A stretch of DNA of 64,000 bases from Odiellus spinosus (Eukaryota; Arthropoda; Arachnida; Opiliones; Phalangiidae), in the NCBI GenBank assembly GCA_963920705.1, contig OY987227.1, positions 21,105,434 through 21,169,433 on the forward strand, in the 5' to 3' direction. Below, piece by piece: positions 1-11,496 of the stretch. The notes below the pieces were generated by a model. That model was given only the letters and a program-made list of their open reading frames with translations, searched no databases and was not told where the DNA came from. How positions within the stretch are numbered: position 1 is the first letter of the stretch; every line of letters begins with the position of its first letter. Made by a program: the position numbers and the translations under genes.

Positions 1-299
1 TTAATAACCCACGATCCTCATTATTCCCCGCGTGTTTGAGTGATGTTCCGATCTCTTAACGTTTCGTTGGAATTTTATAGCTTCTATTTTTGTTTCGGTT
101 AAAGGGTATTCAATGGATGGTAATAAAGAAGCAGGTATTCAATATGATTATGTAGGGAACATATAGAGAAAGAGTTAATTAAATGATTGTCCACAAAATA
201 TTCAACCTCGAAGATCTAGATACATTTTCGATAATCCTACATATGACGTCACAATCAAAAATTAATAACAAGCTTAGCGCTTTTAAATTAAGCAATTAA
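1..299. other. unannotated AT-rich sequence
   Basis: No open frame, RNA gene or repeat that I can support. The sequence grades into the AT-rich minisatellite that follows. Confidence 0.5.
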
Positions 300-905
300 T
301 ACATAAATGAATGGTCGAATGAATATGATTAATATAATTAATAGTAAATGAATATGATAAAGATAATTGTAAATTAATTTCAAAAATATAAATTAGTACG
401 AAACAAGTAAATAAATTAATAAATTAATAGTAAATGAGTATAAAGATAATTAATTGCAAATTAATTTCATAAATAATAAATTAATACGAAACATGTAAAT
501 AAATAAAAATAAATTAAATTAATAGTAAATAAAATAATAATTTAATAGGAAATAAAATAATAATTTAATAGGAAATAAAATAATAATTTAATACAAAATA
601 AATTAATAAATTAGTACGAAATAAATTAATAAATTAATAAGAAATAAATTAATAAATTAATAAGAAATAAATTAATAAATTAATAAGAAATAAATTAATA
701 AATTAATAAGAAATAAATTAATAAATTAATACGAAATAAATTAATAATTTAATACGAAATAAATTAATAAATTAATACGAAATAAATTAATAAATTAATA
801 CGAAATAAATTAATAAATTAATACGAAATAAATTAATAAATAAATACGAAATAAATTAATAAATTAATACGAAATAAATTAATAAATTAATACGAAATAA
901 ATAAG
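300..905. repeat. AT-rich 23-bp minisatellite with a degenerate leader
   Basis: From about 580 to 905 the sequence is a tandem array with a 23-bp period, built from the words ACGAAATAAATT and AATAAATTAAT. Near 640-715 four successive copies carry AAGAAAT in place of ACGAAAT, and near 530-600 copies carry AGGAAATAAAAT, so variants occur in runs. Before that, about 342-510 holds two diverged copies of a unit of about 86 bp (AGTAAATGAATATGATAAAG and its relative near 428). It codes for nothing. This is a replication-slippage or unequal-exchange minisatellite in intergenic or intronic DNA. Confidence 0.85.
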
Positions 906-1782
906 TATGGAATAAAATATATTTACTTATTTCTCAAAAAAAAAGTTAAAAAACTTTTCCAAAATAATGCGCTACTATTCCTTTAATAAGAAATCCCGAT
1001 TAAATTTGGGGAAAGGGTGATTTGCCTTAATAATCCTTAAATTATAAGTTCTTAGCGCCGTGTGTACGTGATGCTCTCAATAAGACGCGTATATCCTCGG
1101 TCTCTATTCTTGGAATAACATTTCAAGACGCGCCTCTCTAAGTAAACACCGCAATTCCATCGTGCGCCAATGAATTTAGGTAAAAAGGAATCCTTTCCTA
1201 TCAAGAACCTATATCGATCAGGGATCTAATGTGTATAAAAATAAAATCCACGTTTCGGCCGGACCTTCGCGAGGAAGGGAAATTCACCGCATGCGCGTAT
1301 AAAGCTCGTGTCTCTTATCTTAAGCTCTTTGGGAAAATCCCCATCTAGCATCAGCTTCGGGTTGCTTGAGGAATTGCCCACCACTTGGGCCTTAATTCCC
1401 GCCTCAATCGCTCCATACACGCCCCCTCCCCGCCCCGGCTTTTAGTCGACCCATTCAATACCTTACAAATAAGGCCGATATTGGGTCATTCCGTCGAATA
1501 GCTTTGCCTTAAGTGTTGCCTATATATATATAAAGTTAACGTCAAGAGTATTTGGTAATACAGGGGAAATTTATGGCGGATTGATACTCAAGGATAAACT
1601 TAATAGAAAAAAAAAATAGGGGAATATACGTAATATATATCCAGGTCACAATCAGAAATGAAAGAAACTATTGGATGTACTTTGCAGTCACACCCTGAGA
1701 TGCGTTTTACTGTTGTTATGGAACCTAAATAACGTAAGATTTTCCCTCCAAAAACGAATAAGATTTTAGCTGCGTTCAAACG
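906..1782. other. unannotated stretch, locally CpG-rich
   Basis: No supported gene. A 64-codon frame on the minus strand at 1226-1420 lies in a locally CpG-rich patch but resembles no family I know. The word GGCGGATTGATACT near 1574 recurs near 2336, which suggests a small dispersed or duplicated repeat. Confidence 0.4.
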
Positions 1783-2012
1783 AGGTCTTAATCAATTTAA
1801 ACCGTTTCATAACGATTCGCTGGAGTTGTGTGAACATTTCTCGAAACTGCTTTGGGAACCAGTTTCATACCAATTTGGTTTCAACAACCGATAGATGAAT
1901 CTATCAATAAATCTATTTATAAAGATACTGCGTGAACGCGTGACGCTTAAAACGATTCCTGGCGATTTGAATATCGGTTTGATTTTACCGTTTCAAACCG
2001 ATTAAGACATGT
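1783..2012. repeat. diverged foldback repeat, related to one near 41.9 kb
   Basis: The left part (GTCTTAATCAATTTAAACCG, near 1785) is an imperfect inverted copy of the right part (GGTTTGATTTTACCG and CAAACCGATTAAGAC, 1975-2008). The right half, from TTCCTGGCGATTTGAATATC to GATCGTAGCTTA (1956-2030), matches 41918-41987 with scattered differences. It is therefore a dispersed, probably mobile repeat. No protein is encoded and its superfamily is unknown. Confidence 0.5.
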
Positions 2013-2920
2013 CAGGGTGATCGTAGCTTAATCGAATGAACCGCCAGCGGGCTTTGGTTACTTTTTACTGTGAAAAAGACAAATTTGGCGCCAAATTGTT
2101 CCAGGGTTAGGTAAATAAGTTCTTGTCAGAATCGATTTGACTCTTAAAGAAGTATATAAAGATTAATGATTTTTGAAACTGATACATGTATAGTTTGAAA
2201 ATTGAAATAAATTATTGCCGAATTATAAAAGGGCCAATAACCAAGTCAGTGTGCGTTTTAATCTGCATAAATTCGAGCAGTTGGTCTTTATTTGATAATC
2301 GTGGGAGTGAACGGAGCTTAGTTGGTGATACTAAGGCGGATTGATACTTGAAAGTAGTTTATAGTTAAATAATGGCGCGTAAAATGAAATTTGAACAACT
2401 TGGCTTCTGTTGTACTTACGCACTTTAATACGATAAAATTTGATTTATTCAATGCGTACATGTGAAAGCTATCATATATATTGATTATTTTTAATCAGTT
2501 TAATCAGGATTAATTGTGGGGGTCTTTATTTAAAGTAATAACTGTGATATTTTATTCATTCCTATCTTTTACATCATTTAGCACTTACTGTACCAATTTA
2601 ATTCAATTTAAAAGTACGACCTCCCACTTTCTCTCGCCTCCGTTTTCTATAAGCATTAAAAGTCGATGTTTTAAGCCTCGAAAAATGCAAAGTTACGTGT
2701 TTTTGCTGTAAAAATATATCGGTACGTCTTCGACTTGGAATATATATGGAGAAACGCCACGAAAATATTACTATATTTATCAAAAATGTCAGTTACGGTA
2801 TAAAATATGTAGGTTCATCACTGTCCCGAACATGCAATGCGCAGTGTCTGAATAACTGAATCGGTTAGAAAAGTCTGCACGTGCCAAGTTAATCCTTCCA
2901 TATTTCTTTTAAAGGGATAC
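2013..2920. other. unannotated stretch
   Basis: Mostly unique AT-rich DNA. It contains one E2F-like palindrome (listed separately) and two short open frames (2514-2711 +, 2598-2783 -) without recognisable protein features. Confidence 0.4.
2082..2097. promoter_or_regulatory. palindromic E2F-like site
   Basis: The 16-bp perfect palindrome AATTTGGCGCCAAATT contains back-to-back matches to the E2F/DP core TTTGGCGC. No gene start is visible beside it, so a regulatory role is only a possibility and a chance match cannot be excluded. Confidence 0.2.
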
Positions 2921-3313
2921 TTAAAGGGAGAATGCAACCTAACAACAAATGATTTTTATCGAATAGACCTAATCCAACAGGAAAAAAAAAAAAAAAGAAA
3001 AATATTAAACTAGAAATTTAAAACTTATCCGGAAAATAGGCTTAACTGGATTCATTCCCCATATAAAGACTAGCGACCAATGACATTGATCGATGGCCCT
3101 TATATAGGGAGTTCAGGATCTCCACGAATCCAGCTAAGCCTATTTTCCGGGTAATCTTTAAATTTATTTCTAGTTTAAAATTGGTTTGCAAGTTTTTTTT
3201 TTACTGGTTGACTACGCTTATTTAAACGATAAGGAATTGATGAAAAGCATGTTAATTAAAGAATAAATTTTTAATATGAACTTTTCCTAGAAACTATTGC
3301 ATTCTCCCTTTAA
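2921..3313. mobile_element. TTAA-ended foldback MITE, full-length copy
   Basis: This 393-bp element starts TTAAAGGGAGAATGCAACC and ends with the inverse complement TTGCATTCTCCCTTTAA. Nested inside are long inverted segments: AAATAGGCTTAACTGGATTC near 3037 and its partner GAATCCAGCTAAGCCTATTT near 3127, around a centre that is itself self-complementary. It has no coding capacity. TTAA at both ends fits a piggyBac-type or other TTAA-targeting non-autonomous element, but since TTAA is also part of the terminal repeat the superfamily is an inference. Related copies are at 5920-6183, 13834-14274 and 42277-42587. Confidence 0.75.
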
Positions 3314-4139
3314 CTTAATTTTTAGTTTGGACACTGAAGTATCCTTTTAAATTTCAAATCATTATAGATACCCGTACGTGTAGAGAAACCTTTATTTGTA
3401 TACAATGCAGTCTCGTTTACGTCCCAGATTTGTTGGAGGTTTACTCCTTTTATTCATTTTTTTTTTTATATCTTTCGTACTGGATTTATATAATTGAGTG
3501 CCTTTTTCGCTGCAGTGAGGGTACACTAGGGTCCGTCCGTCCGTTATATGTATATGTATATATAATATAATGTATTTGTCCCCGTTTTTTTGACGCGCTC
3601 TAAAACTTACTCCCGCGATTTCTCTTTACTTATTTTTTAAAGTAGGAGGGTTTTTTTTTTAAAAAAAGAGGAGAGGAAATAGAATGAATGCTCTCTTTCT
3701 CTTTTTGCTCTTTCTTTTCTTCTCTTCCTTCTTCCACTTTCTCCGGTCTCTCTTTTAATATAAAATGATGAATGTCGTTTTTAGCGCCCTTTGAAAAGAA
3801 TAGGGCGGGTCGAGCCACTTCCGGTTTGTCACATTTTTCATCTGACGTCTTATAAAACCAATATCTCCCCACCGCGAACCTAGCTATCACCTTTATAGGT
3901 CTTCTTCCCGTCTATATAGTAACCGGTTTTTTTTTTATACCATAACATACTGTTCGATACTTGCCCTTTCATAGAAATATGTTTCGAAAATATCTTATAG
4001 CTTCCTGATTCGTGATATACTAGTATACTTATAGTTTTTAAACCTTTTTAGAATACGAAAATCACGTAATGGTTCGTGATGATGTTAATTTTTTCCCGGT
4101 GGAAGATTCGTTTATTGAGAAGGAAAAGACGCAGCCATT
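3314..4139. other. unannotated stretch, pyrimidine-rich segment
   Basis: Contains a pyrimidine-rich tract at about 3690-3760 and short simple repeats near 3535-3565. An 86-codon minus-strand frame (3630-3890) is rich in Lys and Glu only because of that tract. Nothing else is supported. Confidence 0.4.
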
Positions 4140-4146
4140 ATATTAT

Positions 4147-4563
4147 CAGAGGTATATAATAACCCCCTTCGGGGGGAAATATGAAAGCCCCTATACTACC
4201 AATGCTAAAAATCACGAACAACAAGAGCCCGCTGCTGACTATCTAGGCCACTAGCTCGCGCTGGACTTCTCAATGTCGCTACTCTAGTAAATGGTCTTTG
4301 TATAAATAAGACGGCTCGATTTGTGTTTAGAACTTCCTGTCTCAGGAGTCAGGCTGTCTGTTAAATGGAGTCGAAGGTTGACTTCAGCTCGCGAGTTCCG
4401 GAAGTGTGCGTAGGGAAAATTTATTGAGGTTCAAAATGGTGTAACTATTTTTTGGGAGTAAAGCGGTGTGTCGATCCGCCGCGATTTACGCCGGGCACTT
4501 GTTGTTCGTCGATTTTGCCTACCTTTCATACTTCCCCCCAAAGGGGGTTATTATATACCTCTG
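4147..4563. mobile_element. short terminal-inverted-repeat transposon (hAT-like MITE)
   Basis: A 417-bp element with terminal inverted repeats of about 41 bp differing at two positions. Both ends read inward as CAGAGGTATATAATAACCCC, followed by a CCTT/GGGGGG hairpin word and TATGAAAG. Looser inverted similarity (ACGAACAACAAG) continues to about 100 bp inside. It is flanked by the 7-bp direct repeat ATATTAT (4140-4146 and 4564-4570). CAGAG-type ends are typical of hAT elements, which normally make 8-bp target duplications, so 7 bp is slightly off. P-type elements are an alternative. It has no transposase and is non-autonomous. A 61-codon open frame at 4069-4254 overlaps its left end and is not credible. 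Confidence 0.8.
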
Positions 4564-4570
4564 ATATTAT

Positions 4571-5919
<1,349 letters not shown>

Positions 5920-6183
5920 CGAACAAAAAATTAAACTAGAAATCAATCAAAATAGGCTTAGCTGAATTCATGGAAATCATGGATCAATGGCATTGGTTTC
6001 TAGTCCTTATATAGGGAGTTCAGGATCGCCATGAATCCAGCTAACCCTATTTTGATGGTAAGTTAAATTTATTTCTAGTTTAATATTTGTTGGAAATTAT
6101 TTTTATTGGTGGATTAAGCCTATTTAAATGATAAATAATCGATAAAAAAAATCACTTGTTGTTAGGTTTCATTCTCCCTTTAA
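5920..6183. mobile_element. TTAA foldback MITE, left-truncated copy
   Basis: The right half matches the family: CACTTGTTGTTAGG and then CATTCTCCCTTTAA ending at 6183. The internal palindrome (AAATAGGCTTAGCTGAATTC near 5949, GAATCCAGCTAACCCTATTT near 6034) is preserved. The left terminal repeat is missing: similarity starts near AATTAAACTAGAAATCAATC (about 5930) without the TTAAAGGGAGAATG end, so the copy is truncated. Confidence 0.7.
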
Positions 6184-8046
6184 TAAAATATATAAATTAT
6201 TTGAACCGCTTTCTTTAATTTTAAATTTTATGAACCATTTTATAATTTACGTGGTTTTGGCTTTTATAATGCTCGTGACAAACTCGGCGGTTTATTCGTC
6301 GTTGGCGGCACGTCAAAATTTCTTCTCATTATTTTTAGTTTTATTCCGTTTTGCAAGCTTACTAAAGACTAAAAATGACATTAATAGCTATCATTTAGGC
6401 TATACGTGTTTTAATTGTTTCGAAGCGTGTTTTAGGAATATATAAGAGACATATATTCCATTATTTGTTTCCGGGAAACTAAAAACCAAAAATGTTTCTA
6501 AGCCATTTAACCCGCGAAGTGTGTTTATTTTATATAAAAGAATTATAATAAAAGTTTTTGGCCAAAGGGAAGAAGAATTTTGTTTTTAAAATTAAATTGT
6601 GAGAATAATATCTAAGATTGAAGAAATGGGATGGATTTGGGAGTAAAGAAAGAACGTATAATACAAGATTTATTTATGGTTGGTTGACTCTTTCGGTCTA
6701 GTGAATTCTCTACTCATGGTTAAAGTATATCTACATTATTGGGCTTCGCTTATAGGGAACCATTTTTATCGTCTTGACCATGAACCTAGTGTCTTTCAGG
6801 AAATACATCTAGCTTTCATCTTCTTTAGAGCCTTTTTCGTGACGAAATATGGTCGCGATCTCTGGATATCCTTAAATATATACGTGAAAACGTTACGTAA
6901 TTTGAAAGATTTGTTTTAAAAGTTAATGATTTTGAAGGCGGGTCTTGTAAATCAGGGATAATGGGTATTGGTTGCAAGACTTCCAATGTCGCCACAGGTC
7001 AGGAAAAAATTGAAAAGTCATGGAATTTGAAATTCCAAATTCTGTAACAACGCTGCCTTTATTTCGAAAATATATTTTTTTAAAAGTCATCGTTTTTTAA
7101 AATGGGTATTTGTTTCAAATATTTGTTTTGAAAATCTAATTCTAAAAAGTCGTTTTTTTTTAAAAAAAAGTCTAAAAAGTCATTGTCATCGTTTTTTGAA
7201 AATTAGTCTAACAAGTCATATTGTATTTGAAAATGGATCTTTCCCGGAAAGTCAGTCATTAAAAAAAAATTAGTGTGAAAAGTCACGCAGATGTTATCTA
7301 AGTCTGTGTTTCACCCTTAGTCACCAAAATAAGTTCTCTTTATCCTATTTACCCCCCTCCCCGTCCGAAAAACGCAAAGATTTGTCTAGTTAATTGCATT
7401 TTCAGCTCCTTTCTTCCAATTTGCACTCAATCTTTACTTTTGACCGACTAACTTTTTTCTTATCCACAAAAACTAAATCTCGCATCCCTCTTTCGTCTTT
7501 CTCATACTCTTATATAGTCTCTCTATAGCGGAGGTACTTTTTTTATCCTCTTGTGATACTGCGCACCCGCCCAAACCACTTCTTCCGTTATCCCCGCCAC
7601 CAATCGAGCTCTCCTTCCGCCCTTCTTCCTTTAAGTAGGCTTTAAACGAATTCTTCCGTTCCCCTTTTAAGGTTTGCGGTTCCAATTTATCGATCACTAA
7701 CTTCGATAGCACCAATATAATACACCCATCCCTTGCCCCAACCGTTATCCCCGCTGCAAAAAGACCAGAAACCTTATTGGGAAGTTAGTGGATGGAGCTA
7801 TGCAAGCCTCTTTCACACTATACATCGCTTTTCAAAAACCGTTCATAATTCGCTTTATCAGTTGGCGACAACTCCTGTCATTCCTCTAAAACTTTTATTG
7901 ACTCAACGAGTTATTGTTTTCTACGAAATACGATATTTAAACAATTATTATTAGACCCATAATAAATGCTTTCCAAAATTCAAAATATGTACATAATTTT
8001 TATTGAATTTATATCACTATAATCACAAAATCTCAAAATTCTCTTT
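6184..8046. other. unannotated stretch, irregular AAAGTCAT-rich part
   Basis: No supported gene. About 6940-7290 is a degenerate low-complexity segment in which AAAAGTCAT-like words recur irregularly. Short open frames (6230-6445 +, 6680-6919 +, 7473-7715 -, 7733-7954 +) show no recognisable domain. Part or all of this may be intron of the TM9SF1-like gene downstream. Confidence 0.4.
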
Positions 8047-8834
8047 TAAATTTCAAAATATAATTAAAAATATTTTTTAAATTTCAAAATATAATTAAAA
8101 ATATTTTTTAAATTTCAAAATATAATTAAAAATATTTTTTAAATTTCAAAATATAATTAAAAATATTTTTTAAATTTCAAAATATAATTAAAAATATTTT
8201 TTAAATTTCAAAATATAATTAAAAATATTTTTTAAATTTCAAAATATAATTAAAAATATTTTTTAAATTTCAAAATATAATTAAAAATATTTTTTAAATT
8301 TCAAAATATAATTAAAAATATTTTTTAAATTTCAAAATATAATTAAAAATATTTTTTAAATTTCAAAATATAATTAAAAATATTTTTTAAATTTCAAAAT
8401 ATAATTAAAAATATTTTTTAAATTTCAAAATATAATTAAAAATATTTTTTAAATTTCAAAATATAATTAAAAATATTTTTTAAATTTCAAAATATAATTA
8501 AAAATATTTTTTAAATTTCAAAATATAATTAAAAATATTTTTTAAATTTCAAAATATAATTAAAAATATTTTTTAAATTTCAAAATATAATTAAAAATAT
8601 TTTTTAAATTTCAAAATATAATTAAAAATATTTTTTAAATTTCAATATATAATTAAAAATATTTTTTAAATTTCAATATATAATTAAAAATATTTTTTAA
8701 ATTTCAATATATAATTAAAAATATTTTTTAAATTTCAATATATAATTAAAAATATTTTTTAAATTTCAATATATAATTAAAAATATTTTTTAAATTTCAA
8801 TATATAATTAAAAATATTTTTTAAATTTCAAAAT
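8047..8834. repeat. 31-bp AT-rich minisatellite, 25 copies
   Basis: A 31-bp unit made of AAATTTCAAAATATAATT followed by AAAAATATTTTTT repeats 25 times without an indel: TTCAA starts recur every 31 bp from 8052 to 8796. The first 19 copies read TTCAAAATATAATT. The last six (from 8641) read TTCAATATATAATT, so one point variant has spread through a block at one edge. It lies about 600 bp upstream of the TM9SF1-like exon, probably in its intron. Confidence 0.95.
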
Positions 8835-9408
8835 CTCGAAGTAATTTTTTAAACCTCATATCTCGTTGAAGATAATCTTTCAAACCTCAAAATATCTTAT
8901 AAATATATAACCTTTTGTGAAAAAATTGAAAATATTCGACCCATTGAATGTCGAGTTTCAAAAAAATATTTACAGTATGAACGAGTCCCTTTATATAGTT
9001 GAATGTGAGGGATTTAGAAAAAGAAAAAGATAGGCCTATTGTTTAGACTTAGGCGTCTAGCTCGTATCTAATTTCTTGCGCTGCTTAGCGCTCGGGGTGC
9101 GCTGCGTGCAGGGTCAGCCGCGAAGGATGATTGATCCTTCTAAACGTCATTCTATTAATGTCATCCAACTTTTTTTCTTTTTTTTTTATATATACGTGGC
9201 ACCGTACTTTCTCCACTCTTCCTCCCTGTTCTTTTAACCCATGATACCTCTCCATCGCTATTTCGATATTGTCTCACCAACTTTACTGTTTTTTTTTGTC
9301 TCTTCCATCTCATCCCTTCCCTCCTTAACTTAACCCTATATCCAATACTCCACTCCATCTCCCCCTTCTCTCTTATCCAATGTATATCCGATCACGGTCG
9401 TCACTTAG
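8835..9408 (+). other. probable end of the last intron of the TM9SF1-like gene
   Basis: The sequence immediately before 9409 ends in TCACTTAG, with pyrimidine-rich tracts at 9270-9375 (CTCCCCCTTCTCTCTTATCC), as expected of a 3-prime splice site. A small palindromic word GAAGGATGATTGATCCTTC lies near 9122. No further exon of this gene was recognised upstream. Confidence 0.5.
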
Positions 9409-9610
9409 CTCGACGTCGCTGTTCGTCTTTTTCTACGCTCTCTTCTTCTATTACCGTCGATCTAATATGGAGGGTATGCTGCAAGCGGCCCAGTTCTTCG
9501 GCTACACCATTCTCACCTGCTACGTTTTCTTTTTGACGTTGGGTACCGTCTCTTTCTTCGCCTCCCTGCGATTCGTGCGTTACATTTATTGCAATATCAA
9601 AATGGATTAA
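9409..9610 (+). CDS. TM9SF1: TM9SF1-like nonaspanin, last coding exon (partial gene)
   Basis: This exon encodes the C-terminal 66 residues of a transmembrane-9 superfamily (nonaspanin) protein, multispanning proteins of the Golgi and endosomes. It contains a hydrophobic helix ([13 protein letters not shown]), the polar loop RRSNMEG, the family word FFGY, a second helix ([17 protein letters not shown]) and the end [12 protein letters not shown]. As I recall, human TM9SF1 ends almost the same way (YARRSNMSG, EFFGYSLLTGYVFFLMLG, IRYIYVNLKMD), which separates it from TM9SF2, 3 and 4. The final K-x-D fits the KXD/E signal reported to bind COPI and hold nonaspanins in the Golgi. The exon start is chosen at the AG of TCACTTAG: the remaining C is the third base of a codon (phase 2), and the frame upstream of it stops resembling the family. 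The stop is TAA at 9608-9610. Earlier exons were not found in the window. Confidence 0.82.
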
Positions 9611-9656
9611 ATAAATGAAATTACTTTCTGAGCGCGCGAGTGTTTGAGTTTTGTTT
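9610..9656 (+). terminator. poly(A) signal overlapping the stop codon, with GT-rich downstream element
   Basis: AATAAA at 9610-9615 shares its first A with the stop codon of the TM9SF1-like exon. A GT-rich stretch (GTGTTTGAGTTTTGTTT, about 9640-9656) lies 25-40 bp downstream, as in animal cleavage sites. This predicts a 3-prime UTR of only 15-30 nt. Alternative weaker signals farther on cannot be excluded. Confidence 0.5.
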
Positions 9657-11190
9657 CTTCTTAAAAGGATTGTGAAGAAGAAAATCATGAGATCATTTTT
9701 ATCAATTATACTTATTTATTCGAATTAAATGATTTAGAATTAAAATCAGTCCCTCCAACCAATCAAAAAAAAGAGATGCCCACACTTTTGTTTTATAGAA
9801 ATCCACGCGTCTCGTGCTGTGGCACATTTTTGTATTGTTTTCACACGCACAATCGGTGGTCCGTGTTCTGATTGGTCGCCGGAAAGATTGTTTTTAATTC
9901 AGTATCAAAATCAGAATGTTTTCCAATTTTTTTATACATTCACAGACACTTTAGCTTCACTCGAATATTTACCAAAAATGATGTATAACTGATAAAAAGT
10001 TTCATTTGATTTTCCTCTTCAATTAAGCACGCGGTCTCGACATGAAAATACGCAAAGCTGATGTCGGTATACCAACTAACGCAACGGGAATGTAATTATC
10101 GGGCGGATTAGATTATTATTGTGTAATGATAAAACTTTTTTTAATGAGCATACTTTCTGTATACGGTACTTAAGTAATTTTATTACGTTGATAGTCTTAT
10201 TGAGACTTATATCAAGAAACTACGAATTACATTCATAATTTTCATATTTCAATATTACTTTTTTTGAAAATAAATTAAATATTCACGACGAATCATGCAA
10301 ATTAAGCTTTAACTTCGATTCTTCACGAGTTAGAGGGGAAAGAAAACTACCTTATTTAATATTAAATTCACAATTATTTATCAAGGTTACAAGTTTACTG
10401 AGAACCAAAATATGGCAGTTAAATTCAATAACCCACCTTTAGTTTGTCAGTAAACCGTAAAATGGTCGCTCTGGAAATAAATTAGAACCTGAATTTCGAA
10501 CAAAAAACTATCAAATCGATTTGAGTCGTCTTGCATTTTATCTTAAATAAACAAAAATTTAATATTTTCAATATAAATGGAATGTAATTTGTAGTTTCTA
10601 AATATAAAGGAAAAAAAATATATTTGTGCTGTTATTAACGCGCATTTTATATTCATCTATACTTGTACCTATTATTATTTTTAGAGCTAAATTTGAACCA
10701 TTTGTAGCGTATTCGCGCCTGTAAAAGTGTTTCAACCGGCGCGCTCTTGTATCGCGGTTTTGGCGGAAATTTAGGAGACGTTTCTAGTCGCTGTGCGTGG
10801 AAATTAGCGCGATTTACATAACATTATTGTTGTGAAAATAATTGCGGCGATTGATTTAACTCCTAGTACAAATTGAAATTTATGAAAACCCCCCTAGTCT
10901 TTATAACTTCCTAAAACTGAACCGACCAATAAATAAATTGTTTCGAGAAAAACATTCCCCCGTCCTTAAAAAGGGTTAAATTACCGGAACCCGGTACGAA
11001 TAATTATTCACGAATGTTTTCCAAAAAAATGTGTTTAGAAGATAGAATAAAATATGAACAAAAGCGGTTTTAAAAAAACTACAGTTTATACCAAATTGCG
11101 TAATTATTTTGATTAACAATTATGTACTCATTTGCGGCTTATGTAGCGTTCAGACTAATCGAAAATATTACTTTTTAGTCTTTTCCCTTC
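9657..11190. other. unannotated stretch with a CpG-rich patch at 10.7-10.8 kb
   Basis: No supported gene. About 10715-10825 is CpG-rich for this window and contains TTTTGGCGGAAA, an E2F-like word, near 10758. It could be a promoter, but no coding start follows convincingly. Confidence 0.35.
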
Positions 11191-11197
11191 GTTATAT

Positions 11198-11489
11198 CAA
11201 GAAGGATCAGACAAGGAGAGGAAAAGTGGGGACGGCGCAGTTCTTACTGCGTCGGCCTAAACTCCTACTCCGGGAGAACGGGGGTAGAGATGTTTCGTGG
11301 TAAAATGTTGTCACGTGGGTAAAAACGGATCCTTTATCAGCTTCGTAGTAGCCAACGACGCTAGTGACCACGTGACAACAGTTTACCTCGAGAATTTCCT
11401 ATCCCCCTTTCCACCCGAGTGGGAGGTTGGCTCTTCTCTCGCTAACTCAACGCAGCCCTACTTTTCCTCTCCTTGTCTGATCCTTCTTG
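11198..11489. mobile_element. short terminal-inverted-repeat transposon, 292 bp
   Basis: Both ends read inward as CAAGAAGGATCAGACAAGGA followed by GAGGAAAAGT(G/A)GGG, about 34 bp of terminal inverted repeat with one mismatch. The element is flanked by the 7-bp direct repeat GTTATAT (11191-11197 and 11490-11496). Internal words GTGGTAAAATGTTGTCACGTG (near 11297) and CACGTGACAACAG (near 11369) form a further inverted pair. It encodes nothing; the open frames across it (11109-11303, 11297-11554, 11447-11680) share peptide only because of the inverted repeat. The terminal sequence differs from the 4147-4563 element, so it is a separate family. Confidence 0.8.
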
Positions 11490-11496
11490 GTTATAT

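Noticed and set aside
1226-1420. 64-codon minus-strand frame in a CpG-rich patch
   Set aside because: No family resemblance and no splice or promoter evidence beyond local composition.
6230-6445. 71-codon frame with a signal-peptide-like start (MNHFIIYVVLAFIMLV)
   Set aside because: Hydrophobic residues are expected from T-rich DNA. The frame continues as low-complexity sequence and directly follows a MITE.
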